DNA from: Tenuifilum sp040752515
Lineage (GTDB): Bacteria > Bacteroidota > Bacteroidia > Bacteroidales > Tenuifilaceae
NCBI GenBank assembly: GCA_040752515.1
Contig: JBFMGQ010000011.1
Span: forward strand, 1 to 64,000
Length of the DNA stretch: 64,000 nt
Reading direction: 5' to 3'
In this document: in pieces, positions 43,232 to 52,737 of the stretch
How positions within the stretch are numbered: position 1 is the first letter of the stretch
How the letters are laid out: every line of letters begins with the position of its first letter
Translations under genes and position numbers: made by a program
Notes under the pieces: generated by a model
Told to the model about the DNA's origin: nothing
What the model saw: only the letters and a program-made list of their open reading frames with translations
The model's database searches: none

Positions 43232-43848
43232 TCCAATCCGCTTAGAACAGAAAGTAAACTTGAGTAGCTGCCGGCAAGGTAAACGTAAACATCCGATTGT
43301 TTAACCCACTTAACCTGCTCAATCCCCTCGTCGGTTTGGGGTATTAGGGCATCGTTGGTTTGTGTGTACATCTTAAACCAATGCGTCGATTTTAACATTT
43401 GCTTGCCATGCATGGAGTAGGTGTGGTAAGTGGTTGTGATTTGTTCGCCAAGCGAAATGTGTTTAACCCCTGTTTCTTCAGTAACTTCACGCAATGCGGC
43501 ATTGGGAATGGGTTCATTGGGCTCTACTTTGCCTTTGGGCAAATCCCACCGCCCGAAACGTTTTATGAGCAGGATCTCATTGTTGGTATTGAATACCACA
43601 CCACCAGCTGCTTCAACATGGTTAAAACTTTGGGTAAAGCGTTTCATCACTTCCTGGGGCTTGGGAGAGCATACGAAAAGTGAGGCCACCTCAGTATGGC
43701 TTTGGAAAAAATCAATTAACTTTGGGATGTCGTCAAGTTCGGTTTTTCCCCAGCAAAAAAACGATGAGTCGGCAAAAAACACTTCGTTAAGGTTTGAAGT
43801 GATAGTAAACTTTCGATTGTAAAAGTAAATAGTATAGTTTGGAGACAT
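43228..43848 (-). CDS. NUDIX hydrolase
   Basis: A 206-residue hydrolase with a complete Nudix box: GKVEPNEP, then REVTEETGV at about residues 105-127. This fits the GX5EX7REUXEEXGU pattern, so it hydrolyses a nucleoside diphosphate linked to some group. The amino-terminal part (about 80 residues) is additional and has no recognised domain. The ATG at 43848 shares two bases with the pyrE start codon on the other strand. The stop overlaps the end of the thioredoxin-fold gene by 4 bases, convergently. Confidence 0.93.
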   Translation of the reverse strand: MSPNYTIYFYNRKFTITSNLNEVFFADSSFFCWGKTELDDIPKLIDFFQSHTEVASLFVCSPKPQEVMKRFTQSFNHVEAAGGVVFNTNNEILLIKRFGRWDLPKGKVEPNEPIPNAALREVTEETGVKHISLGEQITTTYHTYSMHGKQMLKSTHWFKMYTQTNDALIPQTDEGIEQVKWVKQSDVYVYLAGSYSSLLSVLSGLD

Positions 43849-44473
43849 GGACAGCAAAGTTATAGCCAATAAATTACTGCAAATTAACGCAATAAAGCTC
43901 AATCCTGCAAATCCATTTACATGGGCATCGGGATGGAAATCGCCCATTTACTGTGATAATCGCAAAACCTTATCGTATCCGGAGGTTCGCAACGCCATTT
44001 GCAATGGCTTTGTTAAAGCTATCAAGGAAAAATATCCCCAGGTTGAGGTTATTGCAGGGGTTGCCACTGGCGCCATTGCTCACGGCATGCTTGTAGCCGA
44101 CAGGCTAGGGTTGCCTTTTGTTTACGTTCGTTCAGCACCTAAATCGCACGGTTTGGCCAATCAAATCGAAGGCGATTATAAGCCTGGCCAAAAGTTGGTG
44201 GTAATTGAAGATTTAATATCAACAGGAATGAGTAGCCTTGCTGCAGTTGATGCCCTTCGCGATGCGGGATGCCATGTACTTGGACTACTTGCCATCTTTT
44301 CCTACCAGTTCGATCAGGCTAGTAATAGCTTTGAAAAGGCTGGCGTTGAGTTTTCAACCCTTTCAAATTATACGGCGTTAATCGAAACGGCACTGGAGCA
44401 GGGTAGTATTTCCTCGGCAGAACTGGAATTACTCAAAACCTGGCGTCAAAACCCTGAAGAGTGGGGTAGATAA
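43847..44473 (+). CDS. pyrE: Orotate phosphoribosyltransferase
   Basis: A 208-residue enzyme that joins orotate to PRPP to give OMP in pyrimidine synthesis. The PRPP-binding motif is VVIEDLISTGMSS near residue 118, and the typical FTWASGWKSPIYCDNRKTLSYP occurs near the start. PRPP comes from Prs and carbamoyl phosphate from CarAB, both in this window. The start ATG overlaps the NUDIX start (CATG at 43846-43849), so its promoter must lie inside the NUDIX coding sequence. Confidence 0.96.
   Translation: MDSKVIANKLLQINAIKLNPANPFTWASGWKSPIYCDNRKTLSYPEVRNAICNGFVKAIKEKYPQVEVIAGVATGAIAHGMLVADRLGLPFVYVRSAPKSHGLANQIEGDYKPGQKLVVIEDLISTGMSSLAAVDALRDAGCHVLGLLAIFSYQFDQASNSFEKAGVEFSTLSNYTALIETALEQGSISSAELELLKTWRQNPEEWGR
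43855..43862 (-). promoter_or_regulatory. -7 promoter box of the NUDIX gene, inside pyrE
   Basis: On the minus strand this reads TAACTTTG (TAnnTTTG). It lies within the pyrE coding sequence, which must happen because the two start codons overlap. Confidence 0.5.
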
Positions 44474-44501
44474 TCATTTGGATTACCCTAACATCAACTA
44501 T

Positions 44502-45209
44502 TTAGTTGAATAGATTGATTGTCCATTCACCTGATTCGTTAATTGTGAATTCAAAGGTAACATCATACCAAACGGTTCTAAGCGCATTTGGGGTTTGATA
44601 GTTAATTTTACAGGTAACCGGATATAGGATATTTTCAAAACCATACTTTTCCCCTAGTTTGAATGGGGTTCCAGTATCGCATACTATTTGTAAGTTAGAA
44701 ATGTAGTTGTTTGGTGTTCCGTTTTGAATGAAGGCGAACAACAAACGGTTTCCTGAGCCTGTTTTTGTAAATGTATACCGCTGAACATTTCGGGCATTGA
44801 TAATTTGATATTTTGGAGGAATAATTTTGTGGTCGAATGCTCCTTCTTTCCAGATTCCTGTAATGGTGGAATCCTTCCCGTTGATTTTCCCCTTAAAAGT
44901 TCCTTTTCCATGCTTCTTGCCTTTAAAGAAGTAACCTTCGTATCTGTCACCATTTGCCCAGGTGTAAGTGCCAAAACCATGTGGTAGCCCATCCTTGAAC
45001 TTCCCCTCATAGGTGTCGGTACCATGTGCTATACCTTTTCCATGGGCTAATCCTTTTTTGCATTTCCCATTGTAAGTTTCTGAAATTTCTGGTAAAAGAA
45101 CCTTACAGTTCGATTCTTGTGAAAAAAGGTTTTGTTGTGAGCTTATAGCTATAGCAAAAGTTAAAAATGCTCGAACAGTGGATTGAAAAATTTTCTGAAA
45201 CATAGTCAT
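44502..45209 (-). CDS. MORN-repeat protein
   Basis: A 235-residue protein with a hydrophobic amino-terminal segment (probable signal peptide). About four MORN repeats follow at roughly residues 45-110 (YNGKCKKGLAHGKG, YEGKFKDGLPHGFGTYTW, YEGYFFKGKKHGKGTF, GIWKEGAF). The last 100 residues are a beta-rich domain I do not recognise. MORN repeats in bacteria often mediate protein or membrane contacts; the function is unknown. It is convergent with pyrE, 28 bases apart, and no terminator is evident. Confidence 0.82.
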   Translation of the reverse strand: MTMFQKIFQSTVRAFLTFAIAISSQQNLFSQESNCKVLLPEISETYNGKCKKGLAHGKGIAHGTDTYEGKFKDGLPHGFGTYTWANGDRYEGYFFKGKKHGKGTFKGKINGKDSTITGIWKEGAFDHKIIPPKYQIINARNVQRYTFTKTGSGNRLLFAFIQNGTPNNYISNLQIVCDTGTPFKLGEKYGFENILYPVTCKINYQTPNALRTVWYDVTFEFTINESGEWTINLFN

Positions 45210-45266
45210 TTAGGCTTTTTGCGAATTTTTTTTCATTTATGTTTTGCTTGAATAAAAAAATGCTTA

Positions 45267-45274
45267 TATATTTG
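45267..45274 (+). promoter_or_regulatory. -7 promoter box of tRNA-Phe
   Basis: TATATTTG fits TAnnTTTG, 18 bases before the 5' end of the tRNA. Confidence 0.6.
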
Positions 45275-45291
45275 CACCGCAATTGAGCGCT

Positions 45292-45364
45292 GGTGCCATA
45301 GCTCAGTTGGTAGAGCAAAGGACTGAAAATCCTTGTGTCCGTGGTTCGATTCCACGTGGCACCA
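45292..45364 (+). tRNA. tRNA-Phe (GAA)
   Basis: A full 73-base cloverleaf: acceptor GGTGCCA with TGGCACC, D arm GCTCAGTTGGTAGAGC, anticodon arm AAGGA-CTGAAAA-TCCTT with anticodon GAA, and T arm GTGGTTCGATTCCAC. CCA is not encoded. A strong terminator follows. Confidence 0.97.
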
Positions 45365-45366
45365 CG

Positions 45367-45390
45367 GCCCCCGGAAACGGGGGCTTTTTT
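45367..45390 (+). terminator. Terminator of tRNA-Phe
   Basis: GCCCCCG pairs with CGGGGGC around the GAAA tetraloop and is followed by TTTTTT. Confidence 0.92.
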
Positions 45391-45892
45391 ATTTAACACT
45401 ATCTACAGACTCAGGTCTAAAAAATAGTTCCTTGTCCATTATCAAATCCCAAGCATCGGAGTTAAGAACTGTAATTACTCGGAATTGCGAATCGATAAAA
45501 AATAGTTTTTCCTCGTTCTTAACCTCTCCGTCAATTCCTTTGGTGGTGAATCGGTGTGTAATGGTGTAACCCAAAAAATCGCTGCTATTCACATTTAGCA
45601 TTCCTTTTAGGCTATCAATGGTGCTTTGGTTTGGATTTTCCTTTGCTTTCTCATTATTTAGTGCGACTTCGATGCTGTGCGTCCGGCTATTGAATTTATA
45701 GCGAGGGGTTAGTTCACCAAACTCTATGGGAGTATAGTTAGGGTATTCATCCTTTCTGTTCTCAATCCAATTTTTAATTGATTGCTGTACAATTTCATCG
45801 GTGGTGGCAACCTGCTTTTTACTTTCGTGTTTGCACGAAGCTAAGGCTGCTAAACCAATAATTAATCCTAAAAATATTCTTAATCTTTTCAT
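45389..45892 (-). CDS. Lipoprotein of unknown function
   Basis: I do not recognise this gene. With the ATG at 45892 the protein is 167 residues and starts with a lipoprotein signal (IGLAALASC, Cys20). The mature part is charged and has no further hydrophobic segment; it contains TPRYKFNSRTHSIEVALNNEKAK and an ITHRFTTKGIDGEVKNEEKLFFID stretch. The start 108 bases further upstream gives a peptide without a signal and is less likely. The stop codon overlaps the end of the tRNA-Phe terminator. The protein would sit in an envelope membrane. Confidence 0.78.
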   Translation of the reverse strand: MKRLRIFLGLIIGLAALASCKHESKKQVATTDEIVQQSIKNWIENRKDEYPNYTPIEFGELTPRYKFNSRTHSIEVALNNEKAKENPNQSTIDSLKGMLNVNSSDFLGYTITHRFTTKGIDGEVKNEEKLFFIDSQFRVITVLNSDAWDLIMDKELFFRPESVDSVK

Positions 45893-46035
45893 GGCTACTG
45901 TTGTTTTTGATGGAATCAAATTACTAGGTTTTATTACCAAGCCATGGTTAAAACCTTCAGTAAATTTACAATTTATTTTAAGCAAACGGAATAATTTCAA
46001 CCAATGAATTTTTCATAGTGTTTGGGTTTAATAAA

Positions 46036-46058
46036 AATGGGGGGTTATCCCCCCCATT
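46036..46058 (-). terminator. Terminator of the M20 peptidase gene
   Basis: AATGGGGGG pairs with CCCCCCATT around TTAT; on the minus strand a T-rich stretch follows. It starts 3 bases after the stop codon. Confidence 0.82.
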
Positions 46059-46060
46059 AA

Positions 46061-47431
46061 CTATCGTTGCATTTCGCTAAAGTGCTTGTAAAAACGAGGG
46101 ATAACCTCAATTCCTTTGAAAAACTGTTCAAGCGGGTAGTTTTCGTTGGGTGAATGGATGGCATTGGATTCAAGACCAAAGCCAAGTAGAATTGATTTGA
46201 TACCAAGCACTTGCTCAAAAGTGCTGATAATTGGAATACTACCCCCACTACGGAAAGGAATGGGTTTAACGCCGTAAACATCCTCAATAGCCTTGCTGGC
46301 TGCCTTGTAGGCAGGAGTATTGGTTGGGGCTACATAGCCCTGACCTCCATGGTGTGGAGTTACCTTTACCTTAACCGATTTGGGTGCAATTGACTCGAAG
46401 TGCTTTTTGAAAAGTTGTGCGATTTTTTCGTGGTTCTGGTTAGGCACCAAGCGCATCGATATTTTAGCGTATGCTTTTGAAGGTAGCACAGTTTTTGCGC
46501 CCTCGCCAATGTATCCGCCCCAAATTCCGTTTACATCGAGTGTTGGGCGGATTCCGGTACGCTCCATCGTGGTATATCCGGCTTCGCCATGGATTTCTTC
46601 AATATCCAGGGCTTTCTTATATTCGTCGAGATTGAATGGAGCGCGAGCCATATCGGCGCGCTCTTCGGGGCTTACATCAAGGACATCGTCGTAGAAACCT
46701 GGAATGGTAACGCGGTTGTTCTCGTCGTGGAGCGAGGCAATCATTTTGGCCAGAATGTTAGCGGGATTGGCCACAGCCCCGCCGAAAAGTCCCGAGTGGA
46801 GGTCGCGGTTTGGCCCGGTAACCTCAACCTCAACGTAGGCTAAACCCCTAAGACCAGTAGTGATTGATGGAGTATCCTTACCAATCATTGATGTGTCCGA
46901 CACCAGAATGATATCGGCCTTAAGCATATCCTTATGCTCTTGGCACCACTTGCCAAGGTTTACTGATCCAATCTCTTCCTCGCCTTCAATCATAAACTTA
47001 ACATTGCAGGGCAGAGTGTTGGTTTTTACCATTAACTCAAAGGCTTTTGCGTGCATAAAGCCTTGCCCCTTGTCGTCGTCGGCTCCGCGAGCATAAATTT
47101 TACCATCGCGGATTTCAGGCTCAAACGGTTGCGATTTCCAGAGCTCAATGGGATCGACAGGCATTACATCGTAGTGGGCATAAACCAAAACGGTAGGAAG
47201 TGTAGGGTCGATAACTTTTTCGCCATAAACCACAGGATTCCCAGGGGTTGGCATTACCTCAGCCTTGTCGGCTCCAGCCTTAAGCAGTGTATCGCGCCAG
47301 TATTCCGCAGCCCTAACCATGTCGGGTTTGTGTTCAGAGATTGAACTGATCGAAGGGATTCGGAGTAACCCAAAAAGCTCTTCGAGGAAACATTCCTTGT
47401 TTGCCTCGATGTAGGCTTTAATTGTGTCCAT
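46061..47431 (-). CDS. M20-family dipeptidase
   Basis: A 456-residue zinc peptidase of the M20/M28 fold with the metal-binding motifs VYAHYDVMPVDP (His), YARGADDDKGQ (Asp), GEEEIGS (Glu) and HSPNENYP (His) near the end. The dimerisation domain (about residues 195-370) is between them. Members cleave dipeptides such as Xaa-His; the substrate is not known here. It is the last gene of a minus-strand operon after gpmI and the DUF3109 gene (23-base gap), and a strong GC hairpin follows. Confidence 0.94.
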   Translation of the reverse strand: MDTIKAYIEANKECFLEELFGLLRIPSISSISEHKPDMVRAAEYWRDTLLKAGADKAEVMPTPGNPVVYGEKVIDPTLPTVLVYAHYDVMPVDPIELWKSQPFEPEIRDGKIYARGADDDKGQGFMHAKAFELMVKTNTLPCNVKFMIEGEEEIGSVNLGKWCQEHKDMLKADIILVSDTSMIGKDTPSITTGLRGLAYVEVEVTGPNRDLHSGLFGGAVANPANILAKMIASLHDENNRVTIPGFYDDVLDVSPEERADMARAPFNLDEYKKALDIEEIHGEAGYTTMERTGIRPTLDVNGIWGGYIGEGAKTVLPSKAYAKISMRLVPNQNHEKIAQLFKKHFESIAPKSVKVKVTPHHGGQGYVAPTNTPAYKAASKAIEDVYGVKPIPFRSGGSIPIISTFEQVLGIKSILLGFGLESNAIHSPNENYPLEQFFKGIEVIPRFYKHFSEMQR

Positions 47432-47454
47432 AATTTTGTTTTTTTGATGGTCTG

Positions 47455-48036
47455 TTAGTTTTCTTTTCGTAAAGATAACAATTCTGCTGCTTCTTCCAGC
47501 TGAATGTAAAATTCTTTGCCGTAGGCACGGATTAGGGCATCTTTTAGGAATTTGTAAACTGGCAGATTGATTTTTTTACCAAGTTCGCGTGCCGGCGCAC
47601 AAACCTCCCACTGGTGGTAGTTTATAGCGGTAAAATTCGAGTACTCCTTAACCCTTATGGGGTATAGGTGACACGATAGTGGTTTTTGAAAATCGATTTT
47701 GCCATCATTCCAGGCTTTTTCAATAGCACAGGTTGCAATACCGTTTTCAAAGACTGTGAATGCACACTCTTTGCCATCAATAAGTGGGGTAACCAAATCG
47801 CCATCGCTATCGGTAAGGGCAACACCTTGTTCCCGAATGGCAGCAATACCCTCGGGGGTCATGTAGGGTTTAACCCTATGGAGTATTTGCTCAATGGTAA
47901 TGGCCTCGATTGGAGTTAGGGGTGCACCGGAATCGCCATAAACACAACACTTACCCAAACAACGCGGCAGGTCGCAGCAAAACCGCTGTTCTAGGATTTC
48001 GCTGCTAACCACCTTGTTGTCAATTTCTATCATCAT
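47455..48036 (-). CDS. DUF3109 family Cys-rich protein
   Basis: A 193-residue cytosolic protein with a Cys-rich amino terminus (RFCCDLPRCLGKCCVYGDSG) and a later SCHLYPIRV, the pattern of the DUF3109 group. The cysteines could bind zinc or an iron-sulfur cluster, as in YkgJ-type proteins. The function is unknown. It lies 11 bases after gpmI and 23 bases before the peptidase gene, so the three are transcribed together. Confidence 0.9.
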   Translation of the reverse strand: MMIEIDNKVVSSEILEQRFCCDLPRCLGKCCVYGDSGAPLTPIEAITIEQILHRVKPYMTPEGIAAIREQGVALTDSDGDLVTPLIDGKECAFTVFENGIATCAIEKAWNDGKIDFQKPLSCHLYPIRVKEYSNFTAINYHQWEVCAPARELGKKINLPVYKFLKDALIRAYGKEFYIQLEEAAELLSLRKEN

Positions 48037-48047
48037 GGTAAAGACCT

Positions 48048-49571
48048 TTACTGGCAGAGAACCTTGCCCGTCATTTCTTGAGGTATGGGTAATCCCATCA
48101 TGGTAAGAATGGTTGGAGCTACATCGGCCAGAATTCCACTCTCAACCTTTTTGAACCTATCGGAAACCAGTATAATTGGAACCGGATTGAGTGAATGTGC
48201 CGTATTGGGAGTACCATCGGGGTTTAAAGCGTAATCGGCATTGCCGTGGTCGGCAATAATTACTACCTCGTAACCATTGGCTGTTGCGGCATCAACCACT
48301 TCGCCTACGCAGGTATCAACCGTTTGAACGGCCTTTTGAATGGCACTATAAACACCGGTATGTCCAACCATGTCGCCATTGGCAAAGTTCAGACAGATAA
48401 AGTCGTGAGTTTTCTTATGCAGTTCAGCAACAATGGCATCCTTTACAAGGGGTGCACTCATTTCGGGTTGCAAGTCGTAGGTGGCTACCTTAGGCGAAGG
48501 AATCAGAATGCGACTTTCGCCGGGAAACTCTTGTTCCCTTCCGCCTGAGAAGAAAAAGGTTACGTGAGCATACTTTTCGGTTTCAGCAATACGCAACTGC
48601 TTAAGGCTATGGTTGCTAACTACCTCGCCAAGGGTGTTAACCAGGTTATCCTTCTCGTAAATAACGTTCACATTCTTGAAGGTATCGTCGTAGCGGGTCA
48701 TGGTAACGTAGTGTAGGGGCATGGTATGCATGCCAAATTCAGGCATATCCTTTTGGGTAAGCACAATGGTTATCTCACGTAAGCGGTCGGTACGGAAGTT
48801 GAAGCAAATAACCACATCGCCTTCACGAATAAGCCCTACGGGCTTACCTTCGGCATCAACCCTTACAATAGGTTTGATGAACTCGTCGGTTACTCCTTCG
48901 GCATACGATTCTTCAATGGCTTTAACTATATTGGTGGTAGGCTTTCCTTTGCCATAAACCATTAAGTCGTAACCTTCCTTAACGCGTTCCCATCGTTTAT
49001 CGCGATCCATGGTATAGTAACGTCCAACCAACGATGCAATAACTCCGTTGCTGTTTTTTAGGTGTTCATCGAGGCTTTTTATAAACCCAAGTCCGCTTTG
49101 CGGGTCAGTATCTCGGCCGTCGGTGAGGGCATGAATGTAAACCTTATCGAGCCCAAAATCCTTTGTGATATCGCACAGCTTGTATAGATGCTTATCGAGG
49201 GAATGCACGCCGCCGTCCGATACCAAACCTATAAAGTGAACAGCCTTATTATTCTGCTTTGCATATTGTAGAGCGTTAACAAGGACGGGCATTTGTGCCA
49301 GCCTGCCTTCCTTGATATCCTTGTTAATTCGGACCAAATCCTGGTAAACAATTCTCCCGGCACCGATGTTCAGGTGACCCACTTCAGAGTTTCCCATTTG
49401 CCCATCGGGTAAACCCACATTCTCACCGCTGGTTAACAGCTGAGCATTAGGGTATTTGGCATTTAGCTTATCGATGTTTGGCGTTGGCGTGCTGTAAATT
49501 ACATCCGATTTATCTTTGTTCCCAATTCCCCATCCATCGAGGATCATTAAAAGAACCTTACTCTTTGTCAT
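48048..49571 (-). CDS. gpmI: 2,3-bisphosphoglycerate-independent phosphoglycerate mutase
   Basis: A 507-residue cofactor-independent mutase that interconverts 3- and 2-phosphoglycerate in glycolysis. It has the metal-binding start MILDGWGIG, the phosphoserine loop QMGNSEVGHLNIGAGR near residues 59-74, and NFANGDMVGHTG and ADHGNADYAL in the phosphatase-like domain. Manganese is the usual metal. It is the first gene of the minus-strand operon; the 278-base gap upstream is AT-rich and holds no gene I can recognise. Confidence 0.97.
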   Translation of the reverse strand: MTKSKVLLMILDGWGIGNKDKSDVIYSTPTPNIDKLNAKYPNAQLLTSGENVGLPDGQMGNSEVGHLNIGAGRIVYQDLVRINKDIKEGRLAQMPVLVNALQYAKQNNKAVHFIGLVSDGGVHSLDKHLYKLCDITKDFGLDKVYIHALTDGRDTDPQSGLGFIKSLDEHLKNSNGVIASLVGRYYTMDRDKRWERVKEGYDLMVYGKGKPTTNIVKAIEESYAEGVTDEFIKPIVRVDAEGKPVGLIREGDVVICFNFRTDRLREITIVLTQKDMPEFGMHTMPLHYVTMTRYDDTFKNVNVIYEKDNLVNTLGEVVSNHSLKQLRIAETEKYAHVTFFFSGGREQEFPGESRILIPSPKVATYDLQPEMSAPLVKDAIVAELHKKTHDFICLNFANGDMVGHTGVYSAIQKAVQTVDTCVGEVVDAATANGYEVVIIADHGNADYALNPDGTPNTAHSLNPVPIILVSDRFKKVESGILADVAPTILTMMGLPIPQEMTGKVLCQ

Positions 49572-49849
49572 AGTAAAATATTACTGTTTATGGTTTAAAA
49601 TTTGCATAAGTCGTTAATACTCTATAAAAAACGTTTGAAAGTATTAGTTTGTTTACTTATAGTGCACAAAGTTACTTTTTTTGCTGATATCAGCCCGAAG
49701 TATAAGGTTAACAAGTGTTGAAAAACCGAAATCGATTTCAGAAATTAATATTTTGATAATCAATTATATAATTATTGAGATTTGGTAAGTTTTTTTGTAT
49801 TTTGATTTTAATTCTTAACTTTCTATGCTAATTCAATAAAGAAAATTAG

Positions 49850-52735
49850 ATGAGAAGGCTGATTTTCATAGTTTTTGCGATTGTAACTACCAATGCTTTT
49901 TCTCAGATAAATACCACAGGGCTGCCTATCATAAAGCATTACCCTAAATCGGTGTATGGTGCAGGAACCCAAAATTGGTCTATTTGCCAGGATAGCCGTG
50001 GATTCATGTATTTTGCCAATAACAATGGGCTACTCCGTTTCGATGGTAACCGGTGGGACTTGTTTGCGTTGCCCAATAATCAGCTTGTTCGGTCAGTGCT
50101 TTGTAGTGGCGATACAATCTTTGTTGGTGCTTTTGAGGAAATAGGTTACTTTGTTTACCACCGCCAGGCCGATATGGTTTACCACTCATTAATTAACCTT
50201 GTCCCTAAATCCGAAATCAATTTTGATGAAGCTTGGCGAATTTTCAGGTTGGGTTCAGCTTACATTTTTCAAACCTTTAGCCATATTTTGGAATATAGCA
50301 AGGGTAAGGTTAACGCAAACAAAGCACCTGAGCCATTACAGTTTTCGTTTGTAATGAATGGAAATTACTACGTGCAAGGAAAGGAGGGCAATATTTACCG
50401 TTACCATGATGGAAATTTCGATAGGTTTAACGATAACGGGGTTTTCACAGGCAAGCAAATTTGGGCATGCTTTGAGATATCAGGTGGTAGAAACTTGCTT
50501 GCTACCATAAACCATGGCGTTTGGCTTTTTGATGGAGTGAGTTTTACGCCATGGAAAGGGTTGGCAAATGAGATGTTGAAATCGTATCAGATTTTCTCGG
50601 CATCAAGAATTGAGGGTGGATACGTAGCTTTTGGAACCATTCAAAACGGGCTTATCATTACCGATGAGCAGGGCAACCTTGTTAAATTCATTAATAAATC
50701 CACTGGTTTACAGAATAATACCATTTTAAGCACCTTTGTAGATGATGCCAACAATCTTTGGCTGGGTTTGGATAACGGGATCGACTATATAGAACTCAAC
50801 TCCCCGCTCAGTTTTATAGGTGAGGGGTTAGGTTTGGAAGGGGCAGTATATGCCACAAGGATATTCGATGGGAAAATCTTTGTTGGAACAAATCAAGGGC
50901 TTTATGTGGCTTCGTGGCCTATTGGCACCTTTATAGATGGTGCAAAGCCATTCCGATTGGTTCCATTAACTAAAGGGCAGGTTTGGTCGCTCTTTGAAAG
51001 TGATGGCAGGCTATACTGCGGACATAACTTTGGCACCTTTGTCGTTGATAAGGGTTTGAATGTTAAAATGATATCGCCCGAAGAGGGTTCTTGGATTTTT
51101 GTTCCCCTCCGCTACATTCCCGAGAGAATGCTTGTGGGAAAGTATAAGGGGCTTCATCTTTACTCAAAGGTTAATGGGGAATGGAAATACCTTAAAAAGG
51201 TTGCAGGGTTTAATGAGTCGTCGCGTTTGCTGGTTGAGGATGATAACGAGAGTATTTGGATGGCCCATGGCTATAAGGGGGTTTATAAGCTTATGCTTAA
51301 TCAAAGCAAGGATAGCATTAGGTTCTCAACCCTTTACGATAACACAAGAGGATTTCCAGTTAAATTCGGCATCAATGTTGAGAAGATAGGAAATCAAGTG
51401 GTATTCCTTACCTCGCATGGCATTTACAGATACAACTCCCTTACCGATAAAATGGAGCCTTACCATGAGTTAAACCGAATTATTGGCGATGCCAAAGGGG
51501 TTAGGAGGATGGTTGAGGATGAAAGGGGTAATATCTGGATTCTTAAATCTAATGGTCTTTTGAAATTAGTCCGGAATGCCGATGGCTCAAAAAGTGTTCA
51601 CCAGACTCCTGTAAGCCGATTTGGCGAAAACCTTGTTGCTTCGTTTGAAAATATCTATGTTTATAATCAGAACTACGTTTTCATTGGCACAGAAAACGGG
51701 CTGGTTTGCTACAGTAGTCAATACAATTCAGAGAAATCGAAAATCCCATTGCATTGTGCCATAAAAAGTATTAGTTCAGTTGGCCGGTTTGAGGATGTGA
51801 TTATTAACGATTACGCAGTTTCAGGGAAAGGGGGCATTTATATACCCTTTAATCAGAATTCAATCCGGGTTACAGTGGCTGCTCCTGTTTACAATGCCGG
51901 CGAAATTTCCTTTAGCTTTTTACTAAAGGGATATGATAACGATTGGAGCCCTTGGCAGCACGAAAATGTTAAGGATTTTAGCCGATTAGCCCATGGTGAA
52001 TACGAGTTAATGGTTCGTGCACGCGATGCAATGGGCCGAATTTCTGAACCTGTATCTGTTCGTATTCAAGTTGAACGACCTTGGTTCTTGACATGGTACG
52101 CATTTGTTCTATACTTGGTACTTTTAGTTGTTGGTTTTTATTCGCTTCGCATTCTTGTTCGGAAAAAGGTTCAGCGTGCAACCGCAAGGGTTAAGGAGCA
52201 AAAGAATTTGGAGCTAAAGGTAAAGGAAGAAGAGCATAAACGACAGGTGCTTGAAGCCGAGCGCGAAATCATAAGGCTTAAGACTGAAAACCTGCAGGTT
52301 CAGGTTGAGCACAAAAATCGCGAACTCGCTGCAATAGCTATGCAAATAGCGCATAAGAACGATTTCCTTAATAGGCTTAAGTTAAGGCTTGAGGTAATAG
52401 CCAAATCAATAAACCCCGTTTCACAGAAAGAGGTGCTTGAACTAATTCGGAATATCGATAACGACCTAAAAATGGATAAGGAATGGCAGCGTTTTGAGCA
52501 CCATTTTGATGAGGTACATAGTGGGTTTATCAAAAAGCTTAAGGAAATGTATCCGGAACTTACCCCCAGTGAACTCAGATTATGCGCTTACCTCCGCCTT
52601 AACATGACCACAAAAGATATTGCACAAATACTTAATATAAGTGTACGTGGTGTTGAAATTAGTAGGTATAGGCTAAGGAAAAAACTTAAAATTGATAGCG
52701 ACACTAACCTGGTTGATTTTATGCTAAACCTTTAA
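49850..52735 (+). CDS. Membrane propeller sensor with LuxR-type DNA-binding domain
   Basis: A 961-residue protein. A signal peptide is followed by a beta-propeller of repeats (about residues 20-640) and a Y_Y_Y (triple tyrosine) domain to about 735. A single transmembrane segment lies at about 745-768, then a coiled coil to about 830. A LuxR/GerE helix-turn-helix lies at about 900-960 (LTPSELRLCAYLRLNMTTKDIAQILNISVRGVEISRY). It has no kinase or receiver domain, so it is a one-component regulator that senses outside and binds DNA at the membrane. It faces the beta-glucan locus; its stop is 2 bases from the GH16 stop. Confidence 0.88.
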   Translation: MRRLIFIVFAIVTTNAFSQINTTGLPIIKHYPKSVYGAGTQNWSICQDSRGFMYFANNNGLLRFDGNRWDLFALPNNQLVRSVLCSGDTIFVGAFEEIGYFVYHRQADMVYHSLINLVPKSEINFDEAWRIFRLGSAYIFQTFSHILEYSKGKVNANKAPEPLQFSFVMNGNYYVQGKEGNIYRYHDGNFDRFNDNGVFTGKQIWACFEISGGRNLLATINHGVWLFDGVSFTPWKGLANEMLKSYQIFSASRIEGGYVAFGTIQNGLIITDEQGNLVKFINKSTGLQNNTILSTFVDDANNLWLGLDNGIDYIELNSPLSFIGEGLGLEGAVYATRIFDGKIFVGTNQGLYVASWPIGTFIDGAKPFRLVPLTKGQVWSLFESDGRLYCGHNFGTFVVDKGLNVKMISPEEGSWIFVPLRYIPERMLVGKYKGLHLYSKVNGEWKYLKKVAGFNESSRLLVEDDNESIWMAHGYKGVYKLMLNQSKDSIRFSTLYDNTRGFPVKFGINVEKIGNQVVFLTSHGIYRYNSLTDKMEPYHELNRIIGDAKGVRRMVEDERGNIWILKSNGLLKLVRNADGSKSVHQTPVSRFGENLVASFENIYVYNQNYVFIGTENGLVCYSSQYNSEKSKIPLHCAIKSISSVGRFEDVIINDYAVSGKGGIYIPFNQNSIRVTVAAPVYNAGEISFSFLLKGYDNDWSPWQHENVKDFSRLAHGEYELMVRARDAMGRISEPVSVRIQVERPWFLTWYAFVLYLVLLVVGFYSLRILVRKKVQRATARVKEQKNLELKVKEEEHKRQVLEAEREIIRLKTENLQVQVEHKNRELAAIAMQIAHKNDFLNRLKLRLEVIAKSINPVSQKEVLELIRNIDNDLKMDKEWQRFEHHFDEVHSGFIKKLKEMYPELTPSELRLCAYLRLNMTTKDIAQILNISVRGVEISRYRLRKKLKIDSDTNLVDFMLNL

Positions 52736-52737
52736 GG

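Noticed and set aside
46036..46058. G-quadruplex from the G run after the M20 peptidase gene
   Set aside because: Only one G run is present on each strand and it pairs with the C run; an intrinsic terminator explains it.
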